Assembly: GCF_963924675.1 (NCBI RefSeq)
Contig: NC_089238.1
Coordinates: forward strand, 23,169,815 to 23,233,814
Direction: 5' to 3'
Source of the DNA: Phocoena phocoena
Taxonomy: Eukaryota > Chordata > Mammalia > Artiodactyla > Phocoenidae
DNA length: 64,000 nt
Under the pieces are notes generated by a model. That model was not told where the DNA came from. It ran no database searches and saw only the letters and a list, made by a program, of their open reading frames with translations. Each line of letters starts with the position of its first letter. Positions within the stretch are counted from its first letter, which is position 1. Of the stretch, positions 23,047 to 35,079 are shown in pieces. The position numbers were made by a program, and so were the translations under genes.

Positions 23047-23440
23047 GTCATAGAAAAAGAGATTAGATTTGTGGTTACCAGAGGTGGGAGGTGGGAGGTG
23101 GGAGGTGGGAGGGGGAATTGGATGAAAACAGTCAAAAGGTACCAACTTTGAATTATAAGATAAATAAGTACTAGGGGTGTAATGCACAACACGACAAACA
23201 AAATTAACACTGCCATATGTTATATATGAAATTTGTTAAGAGAGTAAATCCTAAGAGTTCTCATCACAAGGAAAAACGTATTTTTTTCTGTTTAATTTTG
23301 TATCTATGTGAGAAAATGGATGTTCACTAAACTTACTGTGATAATCATTTTTTGATGTATGTAAGTTAAATCACTATGCTATATACACAGTGCTGTATGT
23401 CAATTATATCACAATAAAACTGGAAGAAGAAAAAAGAACA
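23047..23440 (+). mobile_element. Second L1 3' UTR, directly abutting the first
   Basis: 'gtggttaccagaggtgggag' through 'tgtatgtcaattatatcaca' followed by 'ataaaactgg' is a complete second L1 3' UTR in the same direction. It begins where the first one ends in its A-rich tail. Confidence 0.75.
23084..23116 (+). repeat. GGTGGGA heptamer array
   Basis: About four copies of a 7-bp unit (GAGGTGG/GGTGGGA register) inside the L1 3' UTR, a G-rich strand. Confidence 0.85.
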
Positions 23441-23699
23441 GTACAGGCTGTATTTTCAGAAGAAATGTAATAAGCCACTAGTTACATTTTAATAGCTTAT
23501 TTTTTCATATTGACATGAGAGTAGCCTTAAGAACAAGTTATATTTTTCCCAATGAAATTTAAATGTTAATGAATACTTTCACCACCTACTTTTTGAAATA
23601 ATGGAATCAACCTAATAATTTAAAGAAAAACAAACAGAGATAAAGATTTAGAATTAAATGCTATATTATACAAGGAATATGTTTTGCTAATAAAGATAA

Positions 23700-23900
23700 A
23701 AATACCTACTATTCACTGAAAAATTACTATATGCTGGGTACTGTGTTAAGCGTATTTCATCCTCATTCTTGTAAGGTAGGTATTTTATCTCCCAATTTCT
23801 ACAGTGCAGAAATTGACCCTCAGAGAGAACAAAGGACTAGCTTCCAATCTCAGCTAGCAGTGGATCTGAGTTTCTAGCCTGGGTCCGCTGAACTTCAAAA
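23700..23900 (-). mobile_element. MIR SINE
   Basis: Reverse MIR core: 'ctatatgctgggtactgtgt', 'gtaaggtaggtattttatct' and 'cagtggatctgagtttctag'. Confidence 0.7.
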
Positions 23901-24276
23901 TTTGTGCCTAACAACTGTGGGATATATACCACTTCTCAAAGCATTTGCTAAAAAAGATCATTGCTTATAAAGTTCAGCAGCCTGAAATTTTAGAATTTAT
24001 GGCCAGTAAACTGAAGACCAGTTTATTTAAGCTGAATATGTATAAATCCCTAGTTAGTTAACCTGCTGTTTTTCTAATAAGGTTTAGTTTGTTCTTCGTG
24101 AAAAATGTCAGGGACCTTTTGTGTAGGTACGTTTAGGCATTTAAAGTTTTCTGTAAGCAAATTAAGTCATGACACTCATGGGAACACAGCAGGAATAGAG
24201 AAAGTTTTTAAAAGATATAACTATGATTCAGAGTTGACAGTATTTTTACCAAATTCAGTTCAAGCAAGGACATTAC

Positions 24277-24359
24277 CTTCGAGGAACATTGTGAGGATAT
24301 GGAATGACAATTAGCTGAGAATTTGGAATGATTGCGGTCCATTCTTGTTTCCGTATAGA
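24277..24359 (-). CDS. ITFG1: ITFG1 exon encoding SIRKQEW...HNVPR
   Basis: The 83 bp start after acceptor 'tctttttccag' and encode 27 residues from SIRKQEWTAIIPNSQ to PYPHNVPR, plus two bases (AG) that complete a serine in the next exon. The donor is gtaatg. The segment is the membrane-proximal part of the ITFG1 ectodomain (about residues 527-553 in human numbering), just outside the transmembrane exon. The match to mammalian ITFG1 is essentially complete, so the reading frame is under constraint. Confidence 0.97.
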
Positions 24360-24923
24360 CTGGAAAAAGAATTTAAGAACATTTAACATTCAGTACACTT
24401 TAAAAACACAATAATGATTCTAAATAAATAAGAAAAAGCTTAAGTACTCTTTGATTAACTGAAATCCTAGGTATGGATTAAGCTGAATTTACATATATTA
24501 GGCCCCAAACAGGACGCCTATCGGCAAAAATTTCTCCATCTTTTCAGGGAAGGATTATATTTCTGTCTCATGGATTCATTAATTTATTGAACACACTTAT
24601 GTAGCAGGCACTGTTCAAGGTGCTATGAACAAATGCTGCTTTGGAGCTAAAATTCAAGTTGAGGTAGAGTCTGACAATAAACAAAATAAAAACATTTGGT
24701 ATGTTAGATGGTGAAAATGATAAGGAGAAAAAGCAGGGAAGAGGAGGGGTAGGAAGTCTTAAGGTTTATTTCTTCAAATTATAATGTGCTCTATGTAAGG
24801 TAAGCTTTGATTGGTCACTACCAATGAATTTAAAAAATTCTTTAAATGGAATAAAAATATTTTAATTCAAATATTTGAATAGTAAATATTAAAAAATAGA
24901 TTAATTATACATTTTTTACTCAC
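24360..24923 (-). other. ITFG1: Short ITFG1 intron (564 bp)
   Basis: This is the only short intron among those seen. It carries part of an old repeat near 24570-24760 ('tagcaggcactgttcaaggt'). Splice signals are gtgagt (donor) and tttttccag (acceptor). Confidence 0.93.
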
Positions 24924-25048
24924 CTTCTCTCCAGATGGACGGGGAATACCAACATAAAGATGATCAAGAAAATTTGCACTTCGACCTAAACCAAGTACAT
25001 TGTATGGCAGTTGGAGAGCTAAATGTGCCGACTGGCTAAGTTGTCCAG
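24924..25048 (-). CDS. ITFG1: ITFG1 exon encoding GQLSQSAH...RPSGEK
   Basis: With one base from the previous exon, the 125 bp encode A plus 41 residues from GQLSQSAHLALQLPYNVLG to LYVGIPRPSGEK. The acceptor ends 'ataaatttag' and the donor is gtgagt. It is ectodomain sequence downstream of the FG-GAP repeats (about residues 485-526 in human numbering). The QSAHLALQLPYNVLGLGRSA stretch is a well conserved part of the protein. Confidence 0.97.
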
Positions 25049-25620
25049 CTAAATTTATTAAAAGAAAGAAAAAAGAACAATACATCTTTGGAGACATTGC
25101 TCTCATCAAACATTAAAATGATAAATGTTACAAGTTTAGGTGCTAGAACTTATCTTTAAGCATAAAAATGTGAAATGAAATGCCCAGTTCATTATACTAA
25201 TGATTCATTTTTTAAACAGTAAGAGAGATAATTCACATCTCATAAACATCACCTATTTAAAGTATTCAGTTAAGTGGTTTTGAGTATATTCAAAAAGGTG
25301 TTGAGCTGTAAGCACAATTAAATTTTAAAACATTTTCATCACCCAAAAAAGAAACTCCATACCCATTAGCAGTTATTCCTATTTCTAAGCCCTACACTTC
25401 CAGATACAGGTAACCACTAATCTACTTTCTTTATAGATTTGCCTATCCTGGAGATTCATATAAATGCTATCAAGCAATGTGTGCTCTTTTTATGAATAAT
25501 GCTGCTGTAAACATTCACATACAAGTTTCTGTGTCAACTTATGTTTTCCGAAATGGCTGTATCATTCTACATTCCCAACATTAATAGTTGAGGGTTCCAA
25601 TTTTTCCAAATTCTAACACT

Positions 25621-25833
25621 TTTTTTTTTTTTTTTTTTTTTACGGTACACGGGCCTCTCACTGTTGTGACTTCTCCCGTTGCGGAGCACAGGCCCCGGAT
25701 GCTCAGGCTCAGCGGCCATGGCTCACCGGCCCAGCCGCTCCGTGGCATGTGGGATCTTCCCGGACCGGGGCACGAACCCGTGTCCCCTGCATCGGCAGGC
25801 GGACTCTCAACCACTGCGCCACCAGGGAAGCCC
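25621..25833 (-). mobile_element. CHR-2-type SINE in old L1
   Basis: Tract of about 22 T, then 'cgggcctctcactgttgtga' and head end 'cgccaccagggaagccc'. L1 text continues on both sides. Confidence 0.95.
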
Positions 25834-27576
25834 TATCTTTTTGATCATAGCCATTCTAGTGGTTATGAACTGGTATGTCATTGTGGCTTTCATTTACATT
25901 TACCTAATAACTAATGATGTTGAGCTTTCTTTTCATGTGCTTATTGGCCATTTTTGTAGCTTCGTTTTTAGGTCTTAAGGTTGGTAGCGAGTGGTCTCTT
26001 CCTTCATTCTGGATTTCAGTAATTTGAGTCTTCTCTTTTTCTTGATCAGTCTAGCTAAAGGTTTGTACATTTTGTCAATCTTTAAAAAACCCAACTTTTG
26101 GTTCAACTGGTTTTTCTCTATGATTTTCTACTCCCTACTTATTTCCTCTCACTACGTCCTGTCTTCTGCTTGCTTTGGGTTTAGTTTGCTGTTCTTTTTC
26201 TAGCTTCTTGAGGTAGAAAGTTAGGTTATTGATTTCAGATTGTTGTTATTCCTTAATATAGGCATTTGCAACAATAAATTTTCCTCTAAGAACTGTTTTT
26301 CCCTCTAAGAACTCCATATATTTTGGAAGGTTGTGTTTCTGTTTTCATTCACCTAAAGTCTTTTCTAGTTTCTCTTGTGATTTCTTCTTTGACCCATTGG
26401 GTTTTTAGGACTGTGTTGTTTCATTTCCAGATATTTTTGAATTTCTAAATTGTTATTGATTTCTAATTATCATCCCGTTGCAGCTGGGGAACATACTTGG
26501 GATGATTTCAATATTTTTAATTTATTGAGGCTTGTTTTATGACCTAGCATATGGTCTGTCCTGGAGAATGTTCCATGTGTGCTTGAGAAGAATGCATATT
26601 CTGCCGCTGTTGGGTGGAGTGTTCTATACAAGTCTGTTAGGTTTAGTTGGTTTATAGTGTCATTATCTCTTCTTTATTGATTTTTTGCTAAGTTGTTTGA
26701 TACATTACTGAAAGTATTAAAATTGGGGTAATAAAGCCTCCAATTTCTCTCTTCATGTATCTTGGGGGCTCTGTTGTTAGGTGTGTATGTCTTTGTAGTT
26801 GTTACATCTTCCACATGGATTGACCTTTTTATTATCATTATAAAATGTCCTTCTTTGTCTCTAGTAACAATTTTTGTCTTAAAGCCCTAGTTTTATCTGA
26901 TATTAGAATGGTCACTCCAGCTCTCCTTTGGTTACTCTTTGCATGGTATAATTTACACCCCCCCTTTTTAAAATTTCAACTTATTTGTATCATTGAATCT
27001 AAAGTGTTTCTCTTGCAGATAGCACCTAGTTGAGTCATATTATATTAGCCATTCTGCCAATCTCTCTGCCTTTTGATAGGAGTGTTTATTCCATTTATAT
27101 TCAATGTAATTACTGATAAGGTAGGACTTTTGCTTGCCATTTGCTATCGGTTTTCTATATGTCTTTTTAATTGTTCTGCTCCTCCACTGCTGCTTTAATT
27201 CCATAGTTTCTTTTATTATATATTTTCTGAGCTATTTTCTTAGTGGTTGCCTGTGGATTGCAATTAGCATATTAACTTAACAAAATAACAATACCTAGCA
27301 CATACAACTTTCCTCCCAAATCCTCCCTCCCTTGTAATACTGTTATTATACAAATTATATTTTTATATATTATCAGCCCATTGACATAAATTTATAATTA
27401 TTACTTTATGTAGTTGTTCCGTAAATCACCTAGGAAATAAGAGGAACTATTTGACAGAAATACATAAACCATATTTTATACTTATCTATAGTTTTACAGG
27501 TGTTTTTTACTTGTGTGGATTCAAGTTATTGTCTAGTTGTCCTCTCAGTTCAGCCTTAAGGGCTCCCTTTAGTCTT

Positions 27577-27790
27577 CTTTTTCTTTTTTTTTTTTTTTTG
27601 CGGTACGCGGGCCTCTCACTATTGTGGCATCTCCTGTTGCGGAGCACAGGCTCCGGATGTGCAGGCTCAGTGACCATGGCTCATGGGCCCAGCCACCCTG
27701 CGGCATGTGGGATCTTCCCGGACCGGGGCACGAGCCCGTGTCCCCTGCATCGGCAGGCAGACTCTCAACCACTGCGCCACCAGGGAAGCC
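27577..27790 (-). mobile_element. CHR-2-type SINE in old L1
   Basis: T tract, 'gcggtacgcgggcctctcac' and head end 'cgccaccagggaagccc'. No clear target duplication was read. Confidence 0.95.
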
Positions 27791-29536
27791 CAAGTGTGAA
27801 CTCTTTGAGTTACTCTGAGTTTGTTGAGTTTCTATGTGCAGATTAGTGTTTTTCATCATATTTGGATGGTTTCAGCCATTCTTTCTTTAGATATACATTC
27901 TGCCCCTTTCTTTATCTCTTTTTCTTCTAAGACTCGCTTTATGCATATGATGGTATGATTGATGGTGGCGCCACAGGTTCTGAGGTTGTTCATTTTTCTT
28001 TCTGTATACTCTCAATTGACCTATATTCAACTTTGCTGATTCTTCTGCCAGCTCAAATCTGTTGTTGAGCACTCTACAGAATTTTTCATTTCAGTTACTG
28101 TACTTTCAACTCCAGAATTTCCATTTGATTCTTAAAATGATCTTTACTTCTTCACTTATATCTTCTATTAGTGGGACATAGTTGTAATACTTACCTTTAG
28201 TTTTTTAATTCTAGTTTCCTTTAGGTCTTTGAACATGTTTATAATAGCCAATTTATAGGTTCTGTTAACTAAGTCCAACACCACTGGGCACATTTTCTGT
28301 TGTTTGCTTTTTAAAAAAAAAATGTGTATGTGGCATACTTTCCTGTTTCTTTGCATGTTTTATAGTGTTTTTTGGTTATTGTTGGAAAGTGGACTTCTTA
28401 GATAATATAACAGCTATGGAATCTCCCTCTAAGGGTTTGATGGTCTTTCGTTTTGTTACTGTTGTTGCTCATTTGTTTAGTGACTTTCTTAGATGGATCC
28501 TATAGATTCTGTATTCCTTACAGTGCCTGCCACAAAGTTCTTTTATTTTCTTATTTTTAAAGTTCTTGTTCTAAGCCTGGTTTCCGAGGAGGCATACACG
28601 ACTCAGTATAACTCAGTGGTCAGCTAATGATTGGCCATTAGGTTTCCTTAAATATCTTGCCTGTATATCTTCCAAACTTTGTCAGTGGGATTTGTGTGTG
28701 AAGATATGCCTTCAAACTTCAGGCACTTTACAAGATAGCCTTACCTTTCATTTCTTGCTTGAGCAGAGCCTCGAGGTAGCACACTCAAGCTAAGTATCTG
28801 AATGAGGTATTTTCTTTTCTAGGCATGTTCTTAGCCATGTAAGATGTCCAAGAATATATTTTAGCCTTTCAAAGTTGCCTGTGGCTGTCTGGTGCCTCAG
28901 GGCTTCCTTTTATGTTTTGGCCAGGCTCTTGTTCACTACACCTGGGATTTTTCCAACAGACTGTTGTTTTGGGTAATGTCTTGGAGGAATAGGGCTTTTC
29001 TTTTTCCTGCTGGGTTGAACTCTGAGTCAAATCAAATAGCCCCAACATCCTGAGAAGGGATTTTCCAAGGAGTTGCTAGTTTAGACGCATATTGACAGTG
29101 CTATAGAGATGGGAATTTTAATGGACTCCAAACTTCCATCCCGTCCACTGACTGTGAGGCTACTAGCTATCCATGGCTGCTGCACCATTCAGCAGAGAGG
29201 GGAGGTGGGATGTAAACTGCCCCAAGTTAAAATGCCACAGACCCTGTTGTCTTAAGTATCAGGAGTTCCTCTTGGATAGACAATGCTCAGAACATTCTGT
29301 GGCTTTGGTTAATTTCCAGAGTTCTGAAATGGTTAATGTTAGTTGTTAGGCCAGTACTTTTTGTTTGTTTGTCTGTTTGTTTTATGGGGAGGGAGGGGAC
29401 AGCAGGTTCATGAAGTCCTCACACTGACATTCCAAAAATCAATCTCTCCCTATCATGGTTCACTTAAAAAGACGGTATTTACTTGCTAGGTATTTGCTAC
29501 ATAATTAAACAGAATATTTAAATATTAACAGGGTTA

Positions 29537-29716
29537 GGGACTTCCCTGGAGGTCCAGGGCTGGAACTCTGCACTCCCAGTGCGGGGGGCCCAGGTTCAAC
29601 CCCTGGTCAAGGAACTAGATCCCACATGCCGCAACTAAAAGGTCCTCCCCATGGTGACAAGGATCCCACGTGCTACAACTGAGATCTGGCACAGCCAAAT
29701 TAAAAAAAAAAAAAAA
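29537..29716 (+). mobile_element. CHR-1-type SINE with repeated tail module
   Basis: Head 'gggacttccctggaggtcca', then 'gatcccacatgccgcaacta' and, 45 bp later, a second similar module 'gatcccacgtgctacaactg', then an A tract. The flanking duplication 'acagggtta' lies at 29528-29536 and 29719-29727. Confidence 0.92.
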
Positions 29717-30206
29717 TTACAGGGTTAGTTAATACCTAAACATTTTAATATTCAGTGGGACTCTGCTAAACATCTACTAATGTTACCCAGATATATGACA
29801 TCATTGGAAAGTATATATACCTGATTTTTTATACAATTCTTACATTAGTAAGAGAAAGGTATAATGAAAAGGAACACTGAATTTAGGGATAGGCGCTCTT
29901 AATACAGTTAAACTATGTATGTAAAACTGTAAAGCTGCATGGGCTACAGAATTAGTTTGTCTCATAGACTTATGCTGATTGAATGATAATGCTTAAAAGA
30001 GTGCCTAAGAGGCAGTAAATGTTGTTAAACTAAATGTTAAATATGGCAGAAGCAAGAACTACAATCCTGCAGCCTGTGGAACAAAAACCACATTCACAGA
30101 AAGACAGAAAAGACGAAAAGGCAGAGGGCTATGTACCAGATGAAGGAACAAGATAAAACCCGAGAAAAACAAGATAGGCAACCTTCCAGAAAAAGAATTC
30201 AGAATA

Positions 30207-30997
30207 ATGATAGTGAAGATGATCCAGGACCTCGGAAAAACAATGGAGACAAAGATTGAGAAGATGCAAGAAATGTTTAACAAAGACCTAGAAGAATTAA
30301 AGAACAAACAAACAGCGATGAACAATACAGTAACTGAAATGAAAACTACACTAGAAGGAACCAATACCAGAATAACTGAGGCAGAGGAATGGATATGTGA
30401 CCTGGAAGACAGAATGGTGGAATTCACTGGTGCGGAACAAAACAAAGAATGAAAAGAAATGAAGACAGCCTAAGAGACCTCTGGGACAACATTAAACGCA
30501 ACAACACTTGCATTATAGGGGTCGCAGAAGGTGAAGAGAGAGAGAAAGGACCTGAGAAAATATTTGAAGTGATTATGGTCGAAAACTTCCCTAACATGGG
30601 AAAGGAAATAGCTACCCAAGTCCAGGAAGCGCAGCGAGTCCCATACAGGATAAACCTAAGGAGAAACATGCCGAGACACACAGTAATCAAATTGGCAAAA
30701 ATTAAAGACAAAGAAAAATTATTGAAAGCAGCAAGGGAAAAAGGACAAATAACATACAAGGGAACTCCCATAAGGTTAACAGCTGATTTCTCAGCAGAAA
30801 CTCTGCAAGCCAGAAGGGAGTGGCATGATATACTTAAAGTGATGAAAGGGAAGAACCTACAACCAAGATTACTCTACCTGGCAAGGATCTCATTCAGATT
30901 CGATGGAGAAATCAAAAGCTTTACAGACAAGCAAAAGCTAAGAGAATTCAGCACCACCAAACCAGCTCTACAACAAATGATAAAGGAACTTCTCTGA
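30207..30997 (+). pseudogene. L1 ORF1 (RNA-binding coiled-coil protein), frameshifted
   Basis: The first block (30207-30452) is a coiled-coil region with repeated charged residues (METKIEKMQEMFNKDLEELK). The second block (30449-30997) carries the RNA-recognition and C-terminal domains (NMPRHTVIKLAKIKDKEKLL, then ITYKGTPIRLTADFS). The two are in different frames and overlap by four bases, so one indel near 30450 splits the gene. ORF1 protein normally trimerises and binds L1 RNA. This copy cannot make a full-length product. Confidence 0.88.
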
Positions 30998-31055
30998 GTG
31001 GGAAACAACAGAGAAGAAAAGGACCTAGAAAAACAAACCCAAAACAATTAAGAAA

Positions 31056-34000
31056 ATGGTCATAGAAACATACGTATTGATAATTACCTTAAACGTGAAT
31101 GGATTAAATGCTCCAACCAAAAGACATAGGCTTGCTGAATAGATACAAAAACAAGATCCATATATATACTGTCTACTAGAGACCCACTTCAGACCTAGGG
31201 ACACATAAAGACTGAAAGTGAGGGGACGGAAAAAAGATATTCCATGCAAATGGAAATCAAAAGAAAGTTGGAGTAGCAATACTCATATCAGTAAAACAGA
31301 CTTTAAAATAAAGAATGTTACAAGAGACAAGGAAGGCCACTACATAATGATCAAGGGATCAATCCAAGAAGAAGATATAACAATTATAAATATATATGCA
31401 CCCAACATAGGAGCACCTCAATGCATAAGGCAACTGCTAACAGCTATAAAAGAGGAAATCAACAGTAACACAATAATAGTGGGGGACTTTAACACCTCAC
31501 TTACACCAATGGACAGATCACGCAAAATGAAAATAAATAAGGAAACAGAAGCTTTAAATGACACAAAAGACCAGATAGATTTATTTGATATTTATAGGAC
31601 ATTCCATCCAAAACCAGCAGATTACACTTTCTTCTCAAGTGCGCATGGAACATTCTCCAGGATAGATCACATCCTGGGTCACAAATCAAGCCTCAGTAAA
31701 TTTAAGAAAATTGAAATCATATCAAGCATCTTTTCTGACCACAACGCTATCAGATTAGAAATGAATTACAAGGAAAGAAACACAAACACGTGGAGGCTAA
31801 ACAATACGTGACTACATAACCAAGAGATCACTGAAGAAATCAAAGAGGAAATCAAAAAATACCTAGAGATAAATGACAATGAAAACACGACGATCCAAAA
31901 CCAATGGGATGCAGCAAAAGCAGTTCTAAGAGGGAAGTTTATAGCTATACAAGCTTACCTCAAGAAACAAGAAAAATCTCAAATAAACAACCTAACCTTA
32001 CACCTAAAGGAACTAGAGGAAGAACAAACAAAACCCAAAGTTAGCAGAAGAAAAGAAATCATTAAGATCAGAGCAGAAATAAATGAAATAGAAACAAAGA
32101 AAACAATAGCAAAGATCAATAAAACTAAAAGCTGGTTCTTTGAGAAGATAAACAAAATTGATAAACCATTAGCCAGACTCATCAAGAAAAAGAGGGAGAG
32201 GACTTAGATCAATAAAATTAGAAATGCAAAAGGAGAAGTTACAACAGACACGGCAGAAATACAAAGCATCCTAAGAGACTACTACAAGCAACTCTATGCC
32301 AATAAAATGGACAACCTGGAAGAAATGGACAAATTCTTAGAAAGGTATAACCTTCCAAGACTGAACCAGGAAGAAACAGAAAATATGAACAGAACAATCT
32401 CAAGTAATGAAATTGAAACTGTGATTAAAAATCTTCCAGCAAAGAAAAGTCCAGGACCAGATGGCTTCACAGGTGAATTCTATCAAACATTTAGAGAAGA
32501 GCTAACACCCATCCTTCTCAAACTCTTCCAAAAAATTGCAGAGAAAGGAACACTCCCAAACTCATTCTACGAGGCCACCATCACCCTGATACCAAAACCA
32601 GACAAAGATACTACAAAAATAGGAAATTACAGAACAATATCACTGATGAATATAGATGCAAAAATCCTCAATAAAATACTAGCAAACAGAAACCAACAAC
32701 ACATTAAAAGGATCATACACCATGATCAAGTGGGATTTATCCCAGAGATGCAGGGATTCTTCAATACATGCAAATCAATCAATGTGATACACCATACAAA
32801 CAAATTGAAGAATAAAAACCATATGATCATCTCAAGAGATGCAGAAAAAGCTTTTGACAAAATTCAACACCCATTTATGATAAAAACTCTCCAGAAAGTG
32901 GGTATAGAGGGAACCTACCTCAACATAATAAAGGCCATGTATGACAAACCCAGAGCAAACATCATTCTCAATGGTGAAAAACTGAAAGCATTTCCTCTAA
33001 GATCAGGAACAAGACAAGGATGTCCACTCTCACCACTATTATTCAACATGGTTTTGGAAGTCCTAGACACGGCAATAAGAAAAAGAAATAAAAGGAATAC
33101 AAATTGGAAAAGAAGAAGTAAAGCTGTCACTGTTTGCAGATGACGTGATACTATATATAGAGAATCCTAAAGATGCCACCAGAAAAGTACTAGAGCTAAT
33201 CAATGAATCTGGTAAAGTTGCAGGATACAAAATTAATGCACAGGAATCTCTTGCATTCCTGTACACTAATGATGAAAAATCTGAAAGAGAAATTAAGGAA
33301 ATACTCCCATTTACCACTGCAACAAAAAGAATAAAATACCTAGGAATAAACCTACCATAGGGAGAGAAAAGACCTGCATGCAGAAAACTATAAGACACTG
33401 ATGAAAGAAATTAAAGGTGATACAAATAGATGGAGAGATATACCACGTTCTTGGATTGGAAGAATCAATATTGTGAAAATGACTATAGTACCCAAAGCAA
33501 TCTACAGATTCAATGCAATCCTTATCAAATTACCAATGGCATTTTTAACAGAACTAAAACAAAAAATCTTAAAATTTGAATGGAGACACAAAAGACCCCG
33601 AATAGCCAAAGCAGTCTTGAGGGAAAAAAACAGAGCTGGAGGAATCAGACTCCCTGACTTCAGACTATACTACAAAGCTACAGTAATCAAGACAGTATCG
33701 TACTGGCACAGAAACAGAAATATAGATCAATGGAACAGGATAGAAAGCCCAGAGATAAACCCATGCACCTATGGTCAACTAATCTATGACAAAGGAGGCA
33801 AGGATATACAATGGAGAAATAAGTGGTGCTGGGAAAACTGGACAGCTTCATGTAAAAGAATGAAATTAGAACACTCCCTGACACCATGCACAAAAATAAA
33901 CTCAAAATGGTTTAGAGACCTAAATATAAGACCGGGCACTATAAAACTCTTAGAGGAAAACATAGGAAGAATAGTCTTTGGCATAAATCACAGCAAGATA

Positions 34001-34843
34001 TTTTTTGATCCCCCTTCTAGAGTAATGGAAATAAAACCAAAAATAAACAAATGGGATCTAATGAAACTTGAAAGCTTTTGCACAGCAAAGGAAACCATAA
34101 ACAAGATGAAAAGACAACCCTCAGAATGCGAGAAAATATTTGCAAATGAATCCTTGGACAAAGGATTAATCTCCAAAATATATAAACAGGTCATGTAGCT
34201 CAATATTAAAAAAACAAACAACCCAATCCAAAAATGGGCAGAAGACCTAAATAGACTTTTCTCCGAAGACAACATACAGATGGCCAAGAAGCACATGAAA
34301 AGCTGCTCAACATCACTAATTATTAGAGAAATGCAAATCAAAATTCCAATGAGGTATCACTTGACACCAGTTAGAATGGGCATCATCAGAAAATCTACAA
34401 ACAACAAATGCTGGAGAGGGTGTGGTGAAAAGGGAACCCTCTTTCACTGTTGGTGGGAATGTAAATTGATACAGCTACTATGCAGAACAGTATGGAGGCT
34501 CCTTAAAGAACTAAAAATAGAATTACCATATGACCCAGCAATCCCACTACTGGGCATATACCCAGAGAAAACCATAATTCAGAAAGACACATGCACCCCA
34601 ATGTTCACTGCAGCACTATTTACAATGGCCAGGTCATGGAAGCAACCTAAACACCCATCGACAGACATATGGATAAAGAAGATGTGGTACATATATACGA
34701 TGGAATATTACTCAGCCATAAAAAGGAACGAAATTGGGTCATTTGTAGAGACATGGATGGATCTAGAGACTGTCATACAGAGTGAAGTAAGTCAGAAAGA
34801 GAAAAACAAATATCGTATATTAACACATATATGTGGAACCTAG
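31056..34843 (+). pseudogene. L1 ORF2 (endonuclease and reverse transcriptase), multiply broken
   Basis: ORF2 starts at the ATG at 31056. Stops interrupt the frame at 31140, 31206, 31809, 32205 and 34196, and frame changes occur near 33090 and between 33355 and 33370. The endonuclease part (31218-31811) keeps the INIYAPN, DFNT and SDHNAI motifs. The reverse transcriptase part (32307-33360) keeps [15 protein letters not shown], and the catalytic FADD is at 33133-33144, though in a different frame from the upstream part. The C-terminal block (34280-34843) includes the cysteine-rich [19 protein letters not shown]. The 3' end is normal for the family. It cannot be active. Confidence 0.92.
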
Positions 34844-35079
34844 GAAATGGTACAGATGAACTGGTTTGTAGAGCAGAAATTGAGACACAGGAGTAGAGAA
34901 CAAACGTATAGACACCAAGGGGGGAAAGCAGTGGGGGGTGGGGGGGTGGTGTGATGTATTGGGAGACTGGGATTGACATGTATTCACTGATGTGTATAAA
35001 ATGGATGACTAATGAGAAAAAAGAAAAAAGTTAACAACAAAAAACCCCCAGAGCTCCTGATTTTTCTTCCAATACCTGC

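Larger units (their letters stand above)
19842..24276 (-). other. ITFG1: ITFG1 intron with tandem L1 ends and two SINEs
   Basis: This 4.4-kb intron holds a CHR-1 SINE (20995-21168), a CHR-2 SINE (21563-21764), a twin-primed L1 (22076-23046), a second L1 3' end (23047-23440) and a MIR (23700-23900). The stretch 21775-22075 includes text starting 'caggggtgtgctggtaaact' that resembles a DNA-transposon MITE I cannot name. Otherwise 19842-20975 and 23900-24276 look unique, with a small ATTC-rich run near 19930-19985. Confidence 0.85.
25260..29330 (-). mobile_element. Old, long L1 (L1M-like), minus strand
   Basis: The plus strand reads L1 backwards: 3' UTR/ORF2 end (25260-25610, 25836-25970), mid ORF2 ('tcagtctagctaaaggtttg', 26046), ORF2 5' part (to about 27540), then 5' region text to about 29330. 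No long frame survives. Two CHR-2 SINEs interrupt it (25621-25833 and 27577-27790). The 5' limit is approximate. Confidence 0.7.
30043..35045 (+). mobile_element. Near full-length L1 LINE (about 5 kb), inactive
   Basis: It starts inside the L1 5' UTR ('gcagaagcaagaactacaat'), continues through ORF1 and ORF2, and ends with a 3' UTR and an A-rich tail near 35010-35045. It is the most intact L1 in the window and carries no nested SINE, so it is probably younger than the other L1 pieces. It sits antisense to ITFG1. Both ORFs are broken, as described in the two pseudogene entries. Confidence 0.92.

Noticed and set aside
23084..23116. Short direct repeats as a CRISPR-like array
   Set aside because: They are a head-to-tail heptamer minisatellite within an L1 3' UTR in a mammalian genome, with no spacers.
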